A stretch of DNA of 64,000 bases from Rhyzopertha dominica (Eukaryota > Arthropoda > Insecta > Coleoptera > Bostrichidae). The notes below the pieces were generated by a model that was given only the letters and a program-made list of their open reading frames with translations, was not told the DNA's origin and ran no database searches. Every line of letters begins with the position of its first letter. Within the stretch, counting starts at the first letter, position 1. The position numbers were made by a program, and so were the translations under genes. The stretch covers positions 25,882,245 to 25,946,244 of the forward strand of contig QCXZ01000086.1 in assembly GCA_025024175.1 (NCBI GenBank), read 5' to 3'. Shown here one piece after another: positions 27,701 to 42,700 of this stretch.

Positions 27701-30700
27701 GATCACTTACCTCATCAAAGTCAATAGATGATCAATTAACGGCTTTGGTTACACAGTGAGCGAAAGGTTCGCCACTCTTGTCCCTACTACACCCTCGTAG
27801 TATCAGATTGTGTAGCGCAATCAATTCTAATAGGCGTTCTGTAGTGTCTCTTAAGCTTTTTCAATAGTACAGAAAAAATGTCAGCATAAATCTTTATTTC
27901 TGCCGATCATTAATCGCAGCACACATATGAGTATTTGACAGCATTACTAGCGTTACAGTTGAACATATCGGATGTGATTTTTTTGCTTTTCTTTGTTGCC
28001 TAATTCCGACATGACCAGAATATTTTTACTATTTATACCAAAGCTAAGATGTATCTCTATTGCGTGTAGTTCTCAAAGGTACAAAGAAATAAAATTGTCT
28101 GAGTAAAGCAGATCAATCATGCAAGACTAAATAAAAACACTAAAGCAAGTTTCTGAATCCGCCCCTGAACTATTCCCTAGTAATTTCCACTCCTGCTAAT
28201 GTGGTGCTGTTGTTGCAGGCCCTGTGCAATGGTTGTTCCAGATTTCGAGCTGATTTGTGAAATAATGTTGGTTGCCGAGGGCTTTCAGGAAGCTAAGATA
28301 CTCGCCAGAAAGTTTATTACACTTTACACTTTGTGTAAGGAACTGTTATCAAAGCAGGATCATTACGACTGGGGATTAAGAGCAATAAAATCCGTACTGG
28401 TGGTGGCCGGATCCTTAAAAGTACGTAATGACGATTAAACTCGAGCGTTCATAAGATCGAAAGCGCGCGGGCCCATCAGTTGAATATTTACTTTGCGAAG
28501 GGAATCTTTTACTTCGCACCGGCGAACTTTGGCAAGGACGAAGTATTGATTGAAATTCGACAAATTTCTTGAAGCCGGTTCAGGGTTATGATAATGATAA
28601 ATTAAAGCACGACAGCTTTGCAATTAAACTGCTTAATTATCTCTTAGCGAGGCGACCCGGGCAGACCCGAGGAAGAGGTGCTCATGAGGGCCCTTCGCGA
28701 CTTCAACGTACCCAAGATCGTAACCGACGACACTCCCGTGTTCATGGGGCTTATAGGCGACCTCTTCCCCGCCCTAGAAGTGCCCAGGAAGAGGGACGCC
28801 GAGTTCGAGAGGACTGTCAAGCAGGCCGCCATTGATCTCCTCCTCCAGCCGGAGGATAATTTTATATTAAAGGTGGGGATAGCGTTTCATTTACAGCAAA
28901 AATATTTACGCACCTTTAAGTGGCTCGCTTTAACGCATTCCAATTAAGACGACGTCGCTTTGCCACGACTGATCGTGGGAGTTTCTTTACAGAAGAATTT
29001 AGAGTAGCTTGTTAAGTATTGAGTTATTCAGAAAGGTTTAGTGGTCTAAGCGAACACCTTTTCAATCAACACAATTATGTCAACAAGTTTATTTATCGTA
29101 GTGATGCAAAAAAGATAGCTAGTGAGCAAGGTTTTGCTCTATTCCTTTTATTTTAAACATTCCAATTGCTCTTAAGTATTGCATCATTATCTTAATGTTA
29201 AATTTGAATAAAAAAATTAAATAAAAACCCAAAAATTTTACTTGTTGTAATTATTTGTTGTCAGAAAATATGTTCACGTATACAGGGTGGCCCATTCTAC
29301 TTCATATATTCACGTGTTTTATCAGAATGTACGTGGTTGACGTTTAAAAACGAGTCCCTTCTACAATAGTTTATATCTTCCTTGGTTTAGCAATGTTGAT
29401 TTTCCTAAGACATAGTTCACAGAAGATATTTCTGAGATTTCTCATAACAGATGTTCCTTTTTTTCAAACCTATCGAAACAATTCTTTTGCTGTTACTAAG
29501 GTGTAGAAAATAGCTTTCTTAGCCTGTGCTGTTCGTGATGCTCTACTAACGGTTGATATTCAATTATTTCAATTTCAAAATAAATATTTACCTTCACGCG
29601 CCAGAGTATAGTCATAAAATACCTTCAGAAATGTATAAAACTTTACTTGCTTGAAAGAAGTCTATCTGAAGGATTAGCCCAATCACAATACTTTGTCTTC
29701 AGGTAGTTCAGCTCGAGGAGCTGCTGGAAGTGCGGCATTCCGTGTTCATAGTGGGCAACGCTGGCACAGGGAAAACCCAAGTGTGGAAGACGCTGTTCAG
29801 GACCTACGTGAACATCAAGCGCAAACCCGTGTACAACGACTTGAATCCCAAGGCGGTTACGAACGACGAATTGTTCGGAATTATAAATCCGGCTACCAGG
29901 GAATGGAAGGACGGACTGCTGTCAGTCCTGATGCGGGAACAGGCCAACCTGACCGGGGATAACCCGAAATGGATCATACTCGACGGGGACATTGATCCCA
30001 TGTGGATCGAGTCTTTGAATACCGTGATGGACGACAACAAAGTTTTAACTTTGGCCAGCAATGAGAGGATCGCACTCACTCCTGCAATGCGCCTGCTGTT
30101 CGAGATATCCAGCCTAAAGACTGCCACTCCTGCTACGGTTTCGAGGGCTGGTATATTGTACATCAACCTGCAGGACCTGGGATGGAACCCGTAAGTGACT
30201 TCTGCTTCGGGCATAGGATGGGATTCTCTTTTTTTACTAAAAAAGGTCGTTTGATTCCGTGCTTGTAGAATTTATTCTTGACGTTTCGCCTATCATATTG
30301 TCGGTTTCTTCAGGAGAAATCTCGAAGAAACCGTACTCTGCTATCTTGAAATGACATTTGACATTTGAACACTTGTTCATAGCTACATATTATAAAAACA
30401 CCTATGTAACATATCGATTATGACCTCCTAACATTACATTTCTACCGCTGCGCCTGACATTCAACTTCTGAAATTTCAGCTTCGTAACGAGCTGGCTGGA
30501 GAAGCACGATGTGCAGTCGGAAAAGTCGAATTTAATAATGCTGTTCGATAAGTACGTTCCGATTTGTTTGGAAAACGTCAGGACGCGCTTCAAGAAAATA
30601 ACGCCGATCGCGGAGGCGGCTCATGTCGAGATGCTCTGCCACTTACTAGATTGCCTGCTGACGCCGGCGAACACCCCACAGGACTGCCCGAAGGAGTGGT

Positions 30701-33700
30701 ACGAGTTGTATTTCGTTTTCAGCTGCGTCTGGGCGTTCGGATCCGCAATGTTTCAGGAACAGGTGAGCGTCACAGGCCGCTGCCCGCGCCCAGCGGCATC
30801 GAGCGCTGAAATTTTCTAGGGGGCCCTGTTTTCAGCGATAGTTTGTTTTTTGTTTGCCCTTTCTAAATCTCTAGTTACCTGTTTCAGCATTTTTTCGATA
30901 TTTACTAGAACAAGTGCTTTGTGCCAGTATTTTAAAAATCTATTGCCCCCTGAAAATTCCCGATCCGGAGCCGCAGAGGCAGCGCCACCCCTGAAGATGA
31001 CCGATAACCCATCCTCTATTCGCAGACCACCGATTACCGGATTGAATTCACGAAGTGGTGGGTGAACGAATTTAAAACCGTCAAGTTTCCAACCGGCGGA
31101 ACGGTCTTCGATTACTACATCGATTCGGAAACAAAACAATTCGTGCCCTGGTCAGAAAGCATCGGCCGTTTCGAGCTCGACCCGGATATGCCCTTGCAGG
31201 TAAGCCACCGTGACTAAATTAATATCACGTGCTGTCAGATCCACTGCGACCCCACAGTGGGGGTTCCGTCTATATAAAATTCGAATAGAAAAAATAAAAT
31301 GAGAGATCTTTGACAATAGATTCGTCGCACAGCCGCGCGGAGGCTACTAGAAAAGTAATTTACTTCGCAAAGATGGGAAACCTGAAAAAATGGGTTTTAT
31401 TAAATTGAGACGTCGCAGATTCGTTTAGTTTTTAACAACAAAAAAATTAGCTTTCGATAATTGGAAAACAGGGCCGTGACCGTAGCAGCTATTCACAAAA
31501 CGCGGTGAATAGCTCGCTTCAAATATTTTTATATGAATTTTAGTTTGATAATAAACAATACAAATCAATTAATAAATTTGTCTATGCTACTCGAAAGTGG
31601 GCACTTTTAAACTGTAATCATTATACAACCAACTGAGATAATTTAAATATACAGGGTATCTGTAGAAGGTGCTGAAAAAGTGCTACCATAAATTCCTGAG
31701 GGTAAACTTACCTCAGTCCAAAAGTGGATGGACCTTTGCATTGAATGCGAGAAGTGTTATTAGGTATAAAGAAATAGTTAGGAAGAAGTACACTTCTTAG
31801 AGCCCTTCATAACCTTAAAAAATGTTATGTAAAACTACATATTAGGGAAGTCGTGGACGTTATTAATTTCCTTCTTGCAAATAAGTATAGCATAACTGGC
31901 TATTTTTCCAAGCAGTTGCATGGGCTATAACTTAGCGATCGTTCACGGATTTGCAGGCCGTCTTAGTGCATACGGCGGAATCGATAAGGATACGATATTT
32001 CCTGGACCTCTTAATGGCGAAGCGTCATCCGGTGATGCTGGTCGGTAACGCCGGCAGCGGAAAAACGGTGCTGGTTAGCGAGAAATTATCGTCGCTATCG
32101 GAAAACTACGCCGTTACGAACGTGCCGTTTAATTTTTACACGACGTCCGAGATGCTGCAGAAGATACTCGAGAAGCCGCTGGAGAAGAAGGCGGGCAGGA
32201 ATTACGGACCCGCCGGGAACAAGACACTGATATACTTCCTCGACGACATGAACATGCCTGAAGTTGACGCTTACGGCACGGTGCAGCCCCACACTTTGAT
32301 CCGCCAACACTTGGACTACAACCACTGGTACGACTAGATTTGGCCACTATCGACTTATTCGATAGTTAAGAAAGTATTGCAATGATTGAAAGTGAAGGAA
32401 GTATGCGAATGAAAATTTTCTATTTATTCGATTTTTAATACTTCTTTCGAGTGACTGAAAATGAATGAAATGTTACGAATGACACGAGTAGTATCGAATA
32501 AAAAATAGCGATTTATTCGATAGATGCAGGTATTCGAATAATTCTATAGTGAATGAACATGAATGATCGGAAAGGATTGATTATTTTATTTTATTTACAC
32601 TGTTTGAATTTGGTTTATTATTTAGGTCCCCTTATACTTCTTTTTTGTCAAGCAGTTTTCTGTAAATACCATAATATATGTATGTGTACTGTAAGCTATT
32701 TAGAAATCCTGTAGCCAACAATCTTTCATATACCTTTCCCGCCACGCAGAGCAATGTTATTCCCCTGAAATTTTAGTAATTTTTGTGACCTTTTTTGTAA
32801 TGGCAAAATTACATTATATCTTTTGCCCACGCCTTTTTTATGATAGCTTCTAGCACATTACTTCCACTATCACCGATTTATTTTAACATTTCAGTTGTAA
32901 TCATACCACGGCAGGGCTGCATATCTGTTTTCTATNCTCTCTTTCCCTTTTACTTCCTAGTTTTGAGTTTAGTAGCTCGTGAACATGTTCCTTCCATCTG
33001 TTACCTTCTTTCATTAAAACAACTTTTGGTTTTCTTTAAAGTTTGATTCTATTTGATTGCCAAATTTTCCCATTTTCTTTGCCTCTTGTACTATTTTTTA
33101 AACTTCTGAGTTATTTTTTTTTCTGTTTACAATGTTTTTTTCTACTACTTATTCTTCATACGTTTTTGCTATATTATTGCTTGGTTGCACCATTTATTTG
33201 ATTCTTTTTTCCTTTTTAATTTATATATGACCTTAAATTGATCACTGTATATTTCTGCTTCTAGCAACTTGTACTTCCTTTGTATTTCGTGTCTGGTTGG
33301 CTGTATCCTTGTGTTTGCAACTATATTTCGATACCTAATATTCTTTCAGGAATTAGCTTCCAAGTGTCNTAAAATCATAGACAACTTCTAACAAACGATT
33401 GAATCTAATTGAATAATTCATTCGATAGTGGGCTGAAACGATAGTGACTTATTTTTAGTAAAACGTTTAGGTACGACAGGAACCGGCTGACGCTGAAGGA
33501 CATCCACAACTGCCAGTACGTGTCCTGCATGAACCCGACCGCTGGTAGCTTCACCATCAATCCACGGCTACAGAGGCACTTCTACGTATTCGCAATTAGC
33601 TTCCCTGGTACGGACGCTCTCACGACGATATATCACGCAATCTTGACCCAGCATCTCTCGAACCCGGAGTATAAGTTTCCCTCTTTTATTACGAAGCTGG

Positions 33701-36700
33701 CCGAAAACGTCGTGGCCGCATCCATAGCACTTCATCATAAGGTGTCGCAGATTTATTTACCGACTGCAATTAAGTTCCATTACATTTTTAATTTGCGCGA
33801 TATTTCCAACGTATTCCAGGTAAAATAAAAGCTTGAAGTTGAACTGTCGTAGCAAGCGGAATTTTCCAGGGTCTCCTATTTAGCAGCGGNGACTGCCTGA
33901 ACCAGCCGGTTGATTTAGTGCGTCTTTGGCTGCACGAAAGCCAGAGGGTCTACTGCGATAAGCTAATAGAGGAGAAAGACATCGACGCCTTCGGAAAGCT
34001 CCAGCTGGACGCGTTCAAGAAAAACTTCGAGGAAATGGACGAGTCCGTGGTATTCGATAAGCCGAACATCTACTGTCATTTCGCTTCTGGAATAGGCGAA
34101 CCCAAATACATGCCCGTTACCAAATGGAACAAGCTTAGTCAGCTTCTCAACGAAGCTATGACCAGCTACAACGACTTAGTGGCCGGGATGAACCTGGTCC
34201 TCTTCGAAGACGCGATGATGCACGTGTGCAGGTAAACACGATGCTCATAAAAGCGATTATCCTTCCAAACACGTTCTATTATACCGTCGCAGCTAAGCAC
34301 CTCTAATTTACACCGGCGTAGTTCTAGTAATTCTAATTTGCAAGCGACAGTTTAATGGACAAGAGCGTCCTAGCACGGATTGTTTGTATATTACACAACA
34401 AAATTTATATACTCCAGTGGGTAAAGCTATGCCCAAAAGCTGCGTTTGATAAAAAGCTATTTATAATTTATCACAAAAAGATAAATATATATAGTTACAG
34501 ATATTCAATAATGCACATATAACACTCTGTCTTCAATTGTGAGCTTCCGTGGTTGTTATTGCTGACATGCTATTTTCCTGGTTGGTTTCCACGTTGATAA
34601 ATATTTTGACGTTTCGGAATTCATAGAAGTTGTTCTGAAACAGTTCTGAGGAAGACATCGACATCAATATCGAAACAAAAAGATTATTACATAGTTTATC
34701 TCATATTTAAATTCCACATAGTTGGATTATCATCTTAAATGAAACTAGTCGAGCGGATGTGATCAAGAATTATGATTTATTGCCGAATTCCGCTACTATC
34801 AAAGTGTAACAGCTCAAGTAGCCTAAGAACAGCACAAAAGACGTAGATGAAGACTGCAATGAAGACACACTACAAACACCTCAACTTAATCAACATTTAT
34901 TTAAATTTTCTGTATTTTAAAGTTACCACTTCATTAATACCTAAATCTTTAAATGGTAGAAATTTTGTTTTAATTGAAAATAATCAAACAATTTATTAAA
35001 CGGAATTGAACTAACTCTAAAGTTTTTTTCCTGATATATAACGAGGTTGTCGTGTCGTGATATTTTAAATTTTAATCATTCTGATTCATTTCCTTTCTTT
35101 TATTAATTCAATACATCCACCTACAAATTTCAGTCATACATTCAATCATTGCAGTAAGATTCCTTTGTGATAGCACTTAGGCATAAAGTTACAAAGCATT
35201 ATTCACCGAATTCAACCTCTTCAATTTTTCTTATTGAATAGTTCCCTGAAGATATCTTATCTAATATGTAGCACATCAATGCAAGTCTGTTTTCATACAG
35301 AAGAAGTCGTGGTGAAATAATACCTGCATAGGGTTTATTGTATCGATTAATGTTGATGCTGCAAATATGTTTGTTTTGAAGTACGCTCTAATTAAATTAC
35401 ATCCCTGTTACAGCGTTTGAAGTAACATAACTGGGGCTTAATTAAGCGTTACGGGATCGGGAATGGTGAAGAATTGCTCATGCAGTAAATTAAATTCAGT
35501 TAAAAACAAAACTCCGTTAACGCTCGATTACTCCGAGTACTCTGAATTTCTAAANTGGATATTAGAATATCTAGGCGCTAAATTGAATAATTGTTAATTT
35601 TCAAATCTCGCGCATTATCAATTTTAGGATAAACCGCATACTAGAATCCCCGAGAGGGAGCGCTCTGTTGGTAGGTGTGGGTGGAAGTGGAAAACAATCT
35701 TTGTCGCGGTTGGCTGCCTTCATCTCTTCCTTGGAGGTGGCACAGATCCAGCTGAAGAAGGGCTACGGTGTTCTGGACTTGAGGCACGAGCTGGCCTCCC
35801 TCTACCTAAAGACGGGCCTGAAAAACGTGGGCATCATGTTCTTGATGACCGACGCGCAGGTGCCCAACGAACACTTCCTCGTCCTCATCAACGACATGCT
35901 CGCGTCCGGCGAGGTGCCCGACATGTTCCCAGACGACGAGATAGAAAACATCATCGCCGGCGTGCGGAATGAGGTCAAGGGAGCTGGCATACTCGACACG
36001 AGGGAGAATTGCTGGAAATTCTTCGTGGATCGTGTACGCCGACAGTTGAAGATCGTGCTGTGCTTTTCCCCGGTCGGGTCGACCCTGCGGGTGCGTTCCA
36101 GGAAGTTTCCGGCAATTATTAACTGCACGCAGATAAATTGGTTCCACGAGTGGCCCCAGGAGGCTCTCGTGTCAGTTTCGTTACGGTTCCTGCAAGAGCT
36201 CGAAGTGCTACCTGAAGAGCACAGGGATTCGGTGGCGAGATTCATGGCGTACGTCCACACTTCTGTTAATACGACGTCGAAGCTTTATTTACAGGGCGAG
36301 AGGAGGTACAATTACACGACCCCGAAGTCGTTTTTGGAGCAAATCAATCTGTACGCTAAACTGCTGAGGCAGAAATCTGAAGAACTGAGAGGAAGCGTCG
36401 AAAGATTGGAGAACGGCTTGGACAAGCTACGCAGCACCGCTAAACAAGTTGACGATTTGAAAGCTAAATTGGCGATACAGGAAATCGAACTCAAAGAAAA
36501 AAACGAAGCCGCAGACGCTCTTATTGAAATAGTCGGAATAGAAACCGAAAAGGTGTCGCACGAGAAAAACGTGGCAGACGAAGAAGAAAACAGGGTCGCT
36601 ATTATCGCGGAAGAGGTCACGCAGAAACAAAAGGACTGCGAGGAAGACCTCCAGAAAGCCGAACCAGCACTAATCGCCGCTCAAGAAGCTCTTAACACGC

Positions 36701-39700
36701 TGAACAAAGCCAATTTGACCGAATTAAAATCGTTCGGTTCTCCTCCGGGAGCTGTCACCAATGTCACAGCAGCTGTCATGGTACTGCTAGCTCCTGGAGG
36801 GAAAGTGCCCAAAGACCGAAGCTGGAAAGCAGCTAAGGTATGTACTTATTACACGCACCTAAAATGATGCTAGTCAATATCAATATTCCAACATTTCATC
36901 TGGCCTCATTCGAAGTCATTTTTAAATAATCTTCTTTTTGCTTGTTCCAATTACATCTTATTGACAAATCCCTAATCTTATAGCATAATCAGGTGCAATG
37001 GGTGATATTTTTGATAGATTAGTATCTAACGAACAGACGCATTTGTAGCTATTCTAATCTAATACTAAAGGGTTAATCTGCCCTTCTGAAATTTCCATTG
37101 TTAACCACTTTCACAGGAATTCGAACCAAAGTTTTAAACCGATACCACACCAGGGCATAAACATTTATTTATTAAAATTTGTATTTTACAACTTATTCGA
37201 TATCTATAGACTTCGCTAGTTCAGGGCACCCTGTATAAATTTCAGCTAACGATGGCCAAAGTAGATGCCTTCTTGGACGCTCTAATAAATTACGACAAGG
37301 AGAACATACACCCAGAAATAATAAAGGCTATCGAACCTTATTTGAAGGATTCCGAGTTCGAACCAGAATTCGTGAGGTCCAAATCCGCAGCAGCAGCTGG
37401 ATTATGTGCCTGGGTAATAAACATAATCAAATTTTATGAGGTTTATTGCGACGTAGAACCGAAACGCAAGGCCCTAGCACAAGCAAATGCCGATCTTGCT
37501 GCAGCTCAAGAAAAGCTCAGCAACATTAAGAAGAAAGTTGCGGTATGAGAAAGGTATTTGTGCTAATTCAAGATTATCAAATCTTCTCTTTTAGTCTTTG
37601 GAGGACCAATTAGCGAAACTAACTGCTGATTTTGAGAAAGCCACGCAAGAGAAGCTGTTGTGTCAACAGGAAGCAGACGCAACTAATGCTACCATCTGCT
37701 TAGCCAACAGGCTCGTTGGAGGATTGGCTAGTGAAAATATTCGTTGGGCGGAAGCCGTTAACGAGTTGATAATTCGAACGTATTTGTTTGTAACAAAATA
37801 ACATGTGTTTTTGCTTTTAGTTTCATCAAACAGGGTACAATGCTGCCCGGAGACGTGCTTTTGATCACAGCTTTCATATCTTATGTCGGCTGTTTTACTA
37901 AGCAATACAGACAAGACTTGATGTATAAAATGTGGTTCCCGTTCCTAAAAAACCTTGAGGTAAGTTTATCCATGCGAATATCAACTGAAGTGGTACGAAC
38001 ATAATTTTGTGTACACATTCACTTTTTAAACGTACTGATACTACCTGAACTTCGCCCTGCTTTCACCAGTTTGAAAATTATCTTTTTCTTGCATATACGT
38101 AACTGCAGTATTGGTGACTATCATTATTATTATTTTATTTCTAGTAGAACATAACAATTTATATAAAGTATTATATGTAGTATCAACAACTATTATCAAA
38201 CTTTCTAAATATCCCCTTTAATTTTTCTGAAAGGCTTTGTACATAAGGCAAACTAAAGTTTAATTTACTTTATGGCTATTAAGAATTTACTTCATTAAAG
38301 CTGACCAAATATTCTTATTGTTATAATCATTTCCGACTTGCGCTGATTTAAGATTATGTATTACTTGTTGTAAAGAACTTTAGCATGAAATTCTAGAAGT
38401 GTCAGAACAATTATTTATAGTCAGTGTGATAGTGACAACATTTTATTTTATTATAAAAAAAATCAACAGGTATTGCAATATTTTTCAGCCAGCGATACCA
38501 ATCACTGAAAACTTGGATCCACTGTCCCTCCTAACAAATGACACGCAGATAGCGAAATGGCACAACGAGGGACTGCCGAGCGACAGGATGTCTACTGAAA
38601 ACGCAACGATTCTGTCCAATTCGGACAGGTGGCCTCTGATGATAGATCCGCAGGTAGAAAATCGCTTTAAACACATGTCAAACCGTTCGAAATCGAGTTG
38701 GAAATAGTTAACGATTACCATTAATAACGATAAGCCGCTGCGTTGTTTTCGGTCCATGGCTATTAACCCTACTTTTCAATTTAATTCATTTCAGTGTCAC
38801 ATAATCCCGCTGCTGTTAATCCGAATTAAACGCCCGTGTTATATGTTTTGCGCCACCACTTTTTGGTTGCATTCAGATTGCTTATAGCTCATGCACGTTC
38901 TAAATTTATTATATGCGCGCAATAAATTGCCGGGGTGTGTTTTAAAATAAAATTAAAAGGTAGCGTAGCAATGTCATAGCAATATCGTACCTTGCATCGC
39001 CTGTCGCTATTCCAGCAGAAAATATGTAATAACACGTTAATATGACGATATACTTTAATAATCCGTGTACTGAACAAAAAGCTCAAACAAGAGTACTACG
39101 TAAACCAGCTTCTTTGTTGTTTTCAACTCCTACTCACTGTAACTACTAAGCTTTATTAAAAGCACATTTAGTCGCATTCTAACTGATTACATCAATCCAA
39201 GAAAATGAACTGCTCCATATACAGGGTGTAGAGAAAAATGCTACCACAAATATGAGGACGTATTTCACACTGATCTCTTGGAAATAATGGCTAAAGGCCT
39301 TGACGAATTTGTCGAAGTTCGCCAGTGAAAGATAATAAAGGTAAGGAAACTTTTATCGAGTACTTTCAGTTGCAAGGCGTGAAGTGGATAAAGCAAAAAT
39401 ACGGGGAGGCCCTGCAAGTTATCAGGCTGGGACAGAAGGGTTTCCTGGACACAATAGAAAAATCAATCACCGCCGGCGCCACAGTTTTGGTGGAGAACAT
39501 ATCGGAGAGCGTCGATCCGGTATTAGACGCCCTGCTAGGTAGGAATCTGATTAAGAAAGGAAAGTAAGTCACCCGGGACGATCGACGGGCATCATTAATG
39601 CCGCACGTCCCCCCCTTTGCATTTTCAGAGCCATAAAGCTCGGCGACAAAGAAATTGAATATAATTCAAACTTCCGACTAATCCTCCACACAAAGTTGGC

Positions 39701-42700
39701 AAATCCACATTATAAGCCAGAGATGCAGGCTCAGGCTACGTTAATTAACTTCACGGTTACGAGAGACGGACTGGAGGACCAACTGCTGGCCGAAGTCGTT
39801 AAAGCTGAGAGACCCGACCTGGAGGAGCTCAAGGTAAATCCGTTTAGCTGTTATAGCCACACCTTATATTTGTTTACTTACCATTCTCCCATAAAATGAC
39901 TACAAACCGTTCGAACGAAAACTTATTCATTTATCTCCAAGTGTATCTTTTTAGTTGATTGTTGCCTTTAAAAGGCTTAATCCATTTCATTTCAAAGATA
40001 TAACTAATACACTTTTACATACCAAATAGCCATCGTCAGTACCAACAATAAAACTGGTTTCAGATCTTAAATCCTGCCCAACACGTCTTTTTTTTGTGAG
40101 GATTTTAAAATCAGTGTCCTAGCGCTTAGGAAAGACAACGAGTATAGTTTTATTGAATTTATTTCATTCATTCGAACTCAAGGTATGTAGTTACGTGTTA
40201 CGAAATAACTGAAACGAGATAAAACTGCAGGCCGAGCTTACGAAGCAGCAAAACAACTTCAAAATAATGCTGAAGACCCTCGAGGACGACCTGCTGTCGC
40301 GGCTATCGTCGGCAGGCGGCAATCTATTGGGTGACACAACCCTCGTCGAGAACCTGGAGACGACGAAGCGCACCGCGGCGGAAATAGAGCAAAAGGTGGC
40401 CGAGGCCAGGGTGACCTCCACGAAGATTGACCAGGCCAGGGAGTNCTACAGGCCGGCCGCCGCCCGAGCCAGCCTCCTTTATTTCATTCTGAATGACCTG
40501 AACACGATCAACCCCNNTTATCAGTTCTCCCTTAAGGTGCGTACGGTCGATAAAAGTGAGTAGTTTTTTTTCAGACTAAACAAAAATCTTTTTTTAATGC
40601 AAGAACATTTGACTAAAAGTACTTTATTATCAATATTCCCCATTGTTCATTGCATGTATAATAGTGAGTTTAGATAAATGAAAACCATCCATATAAAATG
40701 GCATTACAACATGTAAAGAAGTAAAAATCAGTTGTACACGACCAGGTAATATACATCTCAAAAGCTTGCTAAGAATTTACCTTAGTATGCTGTATTAGTC
40801 ACAAATGTATTGGAATGTACTGCTCCAACCGACAGCTCTTCAAAAAATTCTCCAAATTCTCCATGGTATGTACCACATCATTGTGGTAGCCCGCTGGTTT
40901 ACCAATAATACACGTTTAGCGTTTACACCTACATATTTATTACTCCATCGCCAAAAAATTTAAAACTATCGTTAATAAAGGTAAGATGAAAACTTAAAAA
41001 TAGGATTTAGCAGTAGGCAATTAATAAAGAGAATTTAGTCATAAATCCGTACATTGTAATGATATTGGGCTTCATGAATAACGAAACATAGTGCTTCTGA
41101 TTATCCGTACATATTAGAAATAAAATTAAAAATAGGGGATGTATACTTTTAATCGGAGTGCACAAAATTTGACAATACCTTTTCAAAAAAGGCAATAGAA
41201 GTAGGAATACGTCACCTCACTGTTCCTATTTTACCAAGGAGGGGGTTAGATGCTGTTGTTTTAATATTCCAGGCGTTCAGCGTGGTCTTCCAAAACGCGA
41301 TCAGCAAAGCAGAGGCGGCGGACGACGTTGCGGCGAGGGTTGCCAATCTAATCGAGTGTATATCATTCTCCGTTTTCCAGTACACCACACGCGGTCTCTT
41401 CGAGTGTGATAAACTGATATTCGCCTCGCAGATGACTTTCCAGGTTTGTTTTCTTGCATGGTATCGACTTTTAAGAGGTTTTCTTGGCTGGTTTAAGCCG
41501 AAATGGATGTTGATAAAAGTTGGTAGTGTGAAGTGCCGTTGTTGATTTGTTGGCTTTAAGACACCCGTTTTCTGCAGACGAAATAGCCGTACATTTGTTT
41601 TGGAAACAGCCTATTTTTATGGGACAGTTAGGCGACTTCAGTTTTACATAGAAATTTGGGAATTGTTTATGCAGGGTATCTCTAAAAGATAAGGATATAA
41701 TTGCACCAAAATTCCTGAGATAACAACAACAAGCACGCCACAGAGAGACTGTTTAATAATGCTTATTTGTATTCTTGAGAGAGGACCGCGTCTAAAGCTA
41801 AACACATACGTGTTTCGCCGTGACGAACCGATTTACAAGGGAAGGACACGTGAGGCAGAATCGGAGTCTCTAAAGTGGGGAAATCCATCTCAAATAAAAG
41901 TGCGTGAAGAACCTAAAATTCGCTCCCCGGCGTTTTTTAGACAACAATATCACCTTCCTTTACTGTCAAAGGCGATTTTAACGCAAATTTAAAGATTAAT
42001 TACTTTCTGAAGTTCACTCTGGAAGTACGTACTTAATTTTCCCAATTAAAAATAATGCAGACGCTCTCTTGTAATCGCATAAGGGGGTTTTTAATTTAAT
42101 TTAGTTTAATGAGAAGGTATCTTCGCATTCATAGACACTTTCAGCCTTTGAGCTTCAGTAATTAGTCCGAAACCCCTAATGAAAATATGAATGGACGGTG
42201 TACCGTGAAATGGGGTAAATACAGGGAGCGCGTGAATGCAAGCGAAAAAGTCTCCAAGTACGGCCTTTCATGGTTTTCTATGCTTTATCGGACACCGGAA
42301 GCTTAAACGACGCCAGGCCAGACCCATTTTATATAGGGCGTCGCTACGAGTCTTGATTAGAAGATAATAGAGGGAGAAAAGCAGAAACAATTGAATTTTA
42401 CATGAACTTCTGGAAGTTTGATGGTCATAGATTGTTGCTTTAAGTGTTGAGATAAAAGTTTTCTCAAACTGGATGGGCTTGATTTGATAATTTCTATCCA
42501 AAGCTGTACCTTGCAAATTTCTAGCTTAGAATTCCGACATTTTTTATTCTAATCAACACACACCCTGTATTCTGTAATCGATTTTTACATTGCAACCCAT
42601 ACTGCGTCGTCCTACCAGGTGGACACGAACTTTTGTTAAAATCCACTCGCTTATCCCGCGACGTATCGCATAAATCATGCACTTCACAGCCTCAGCGGCA

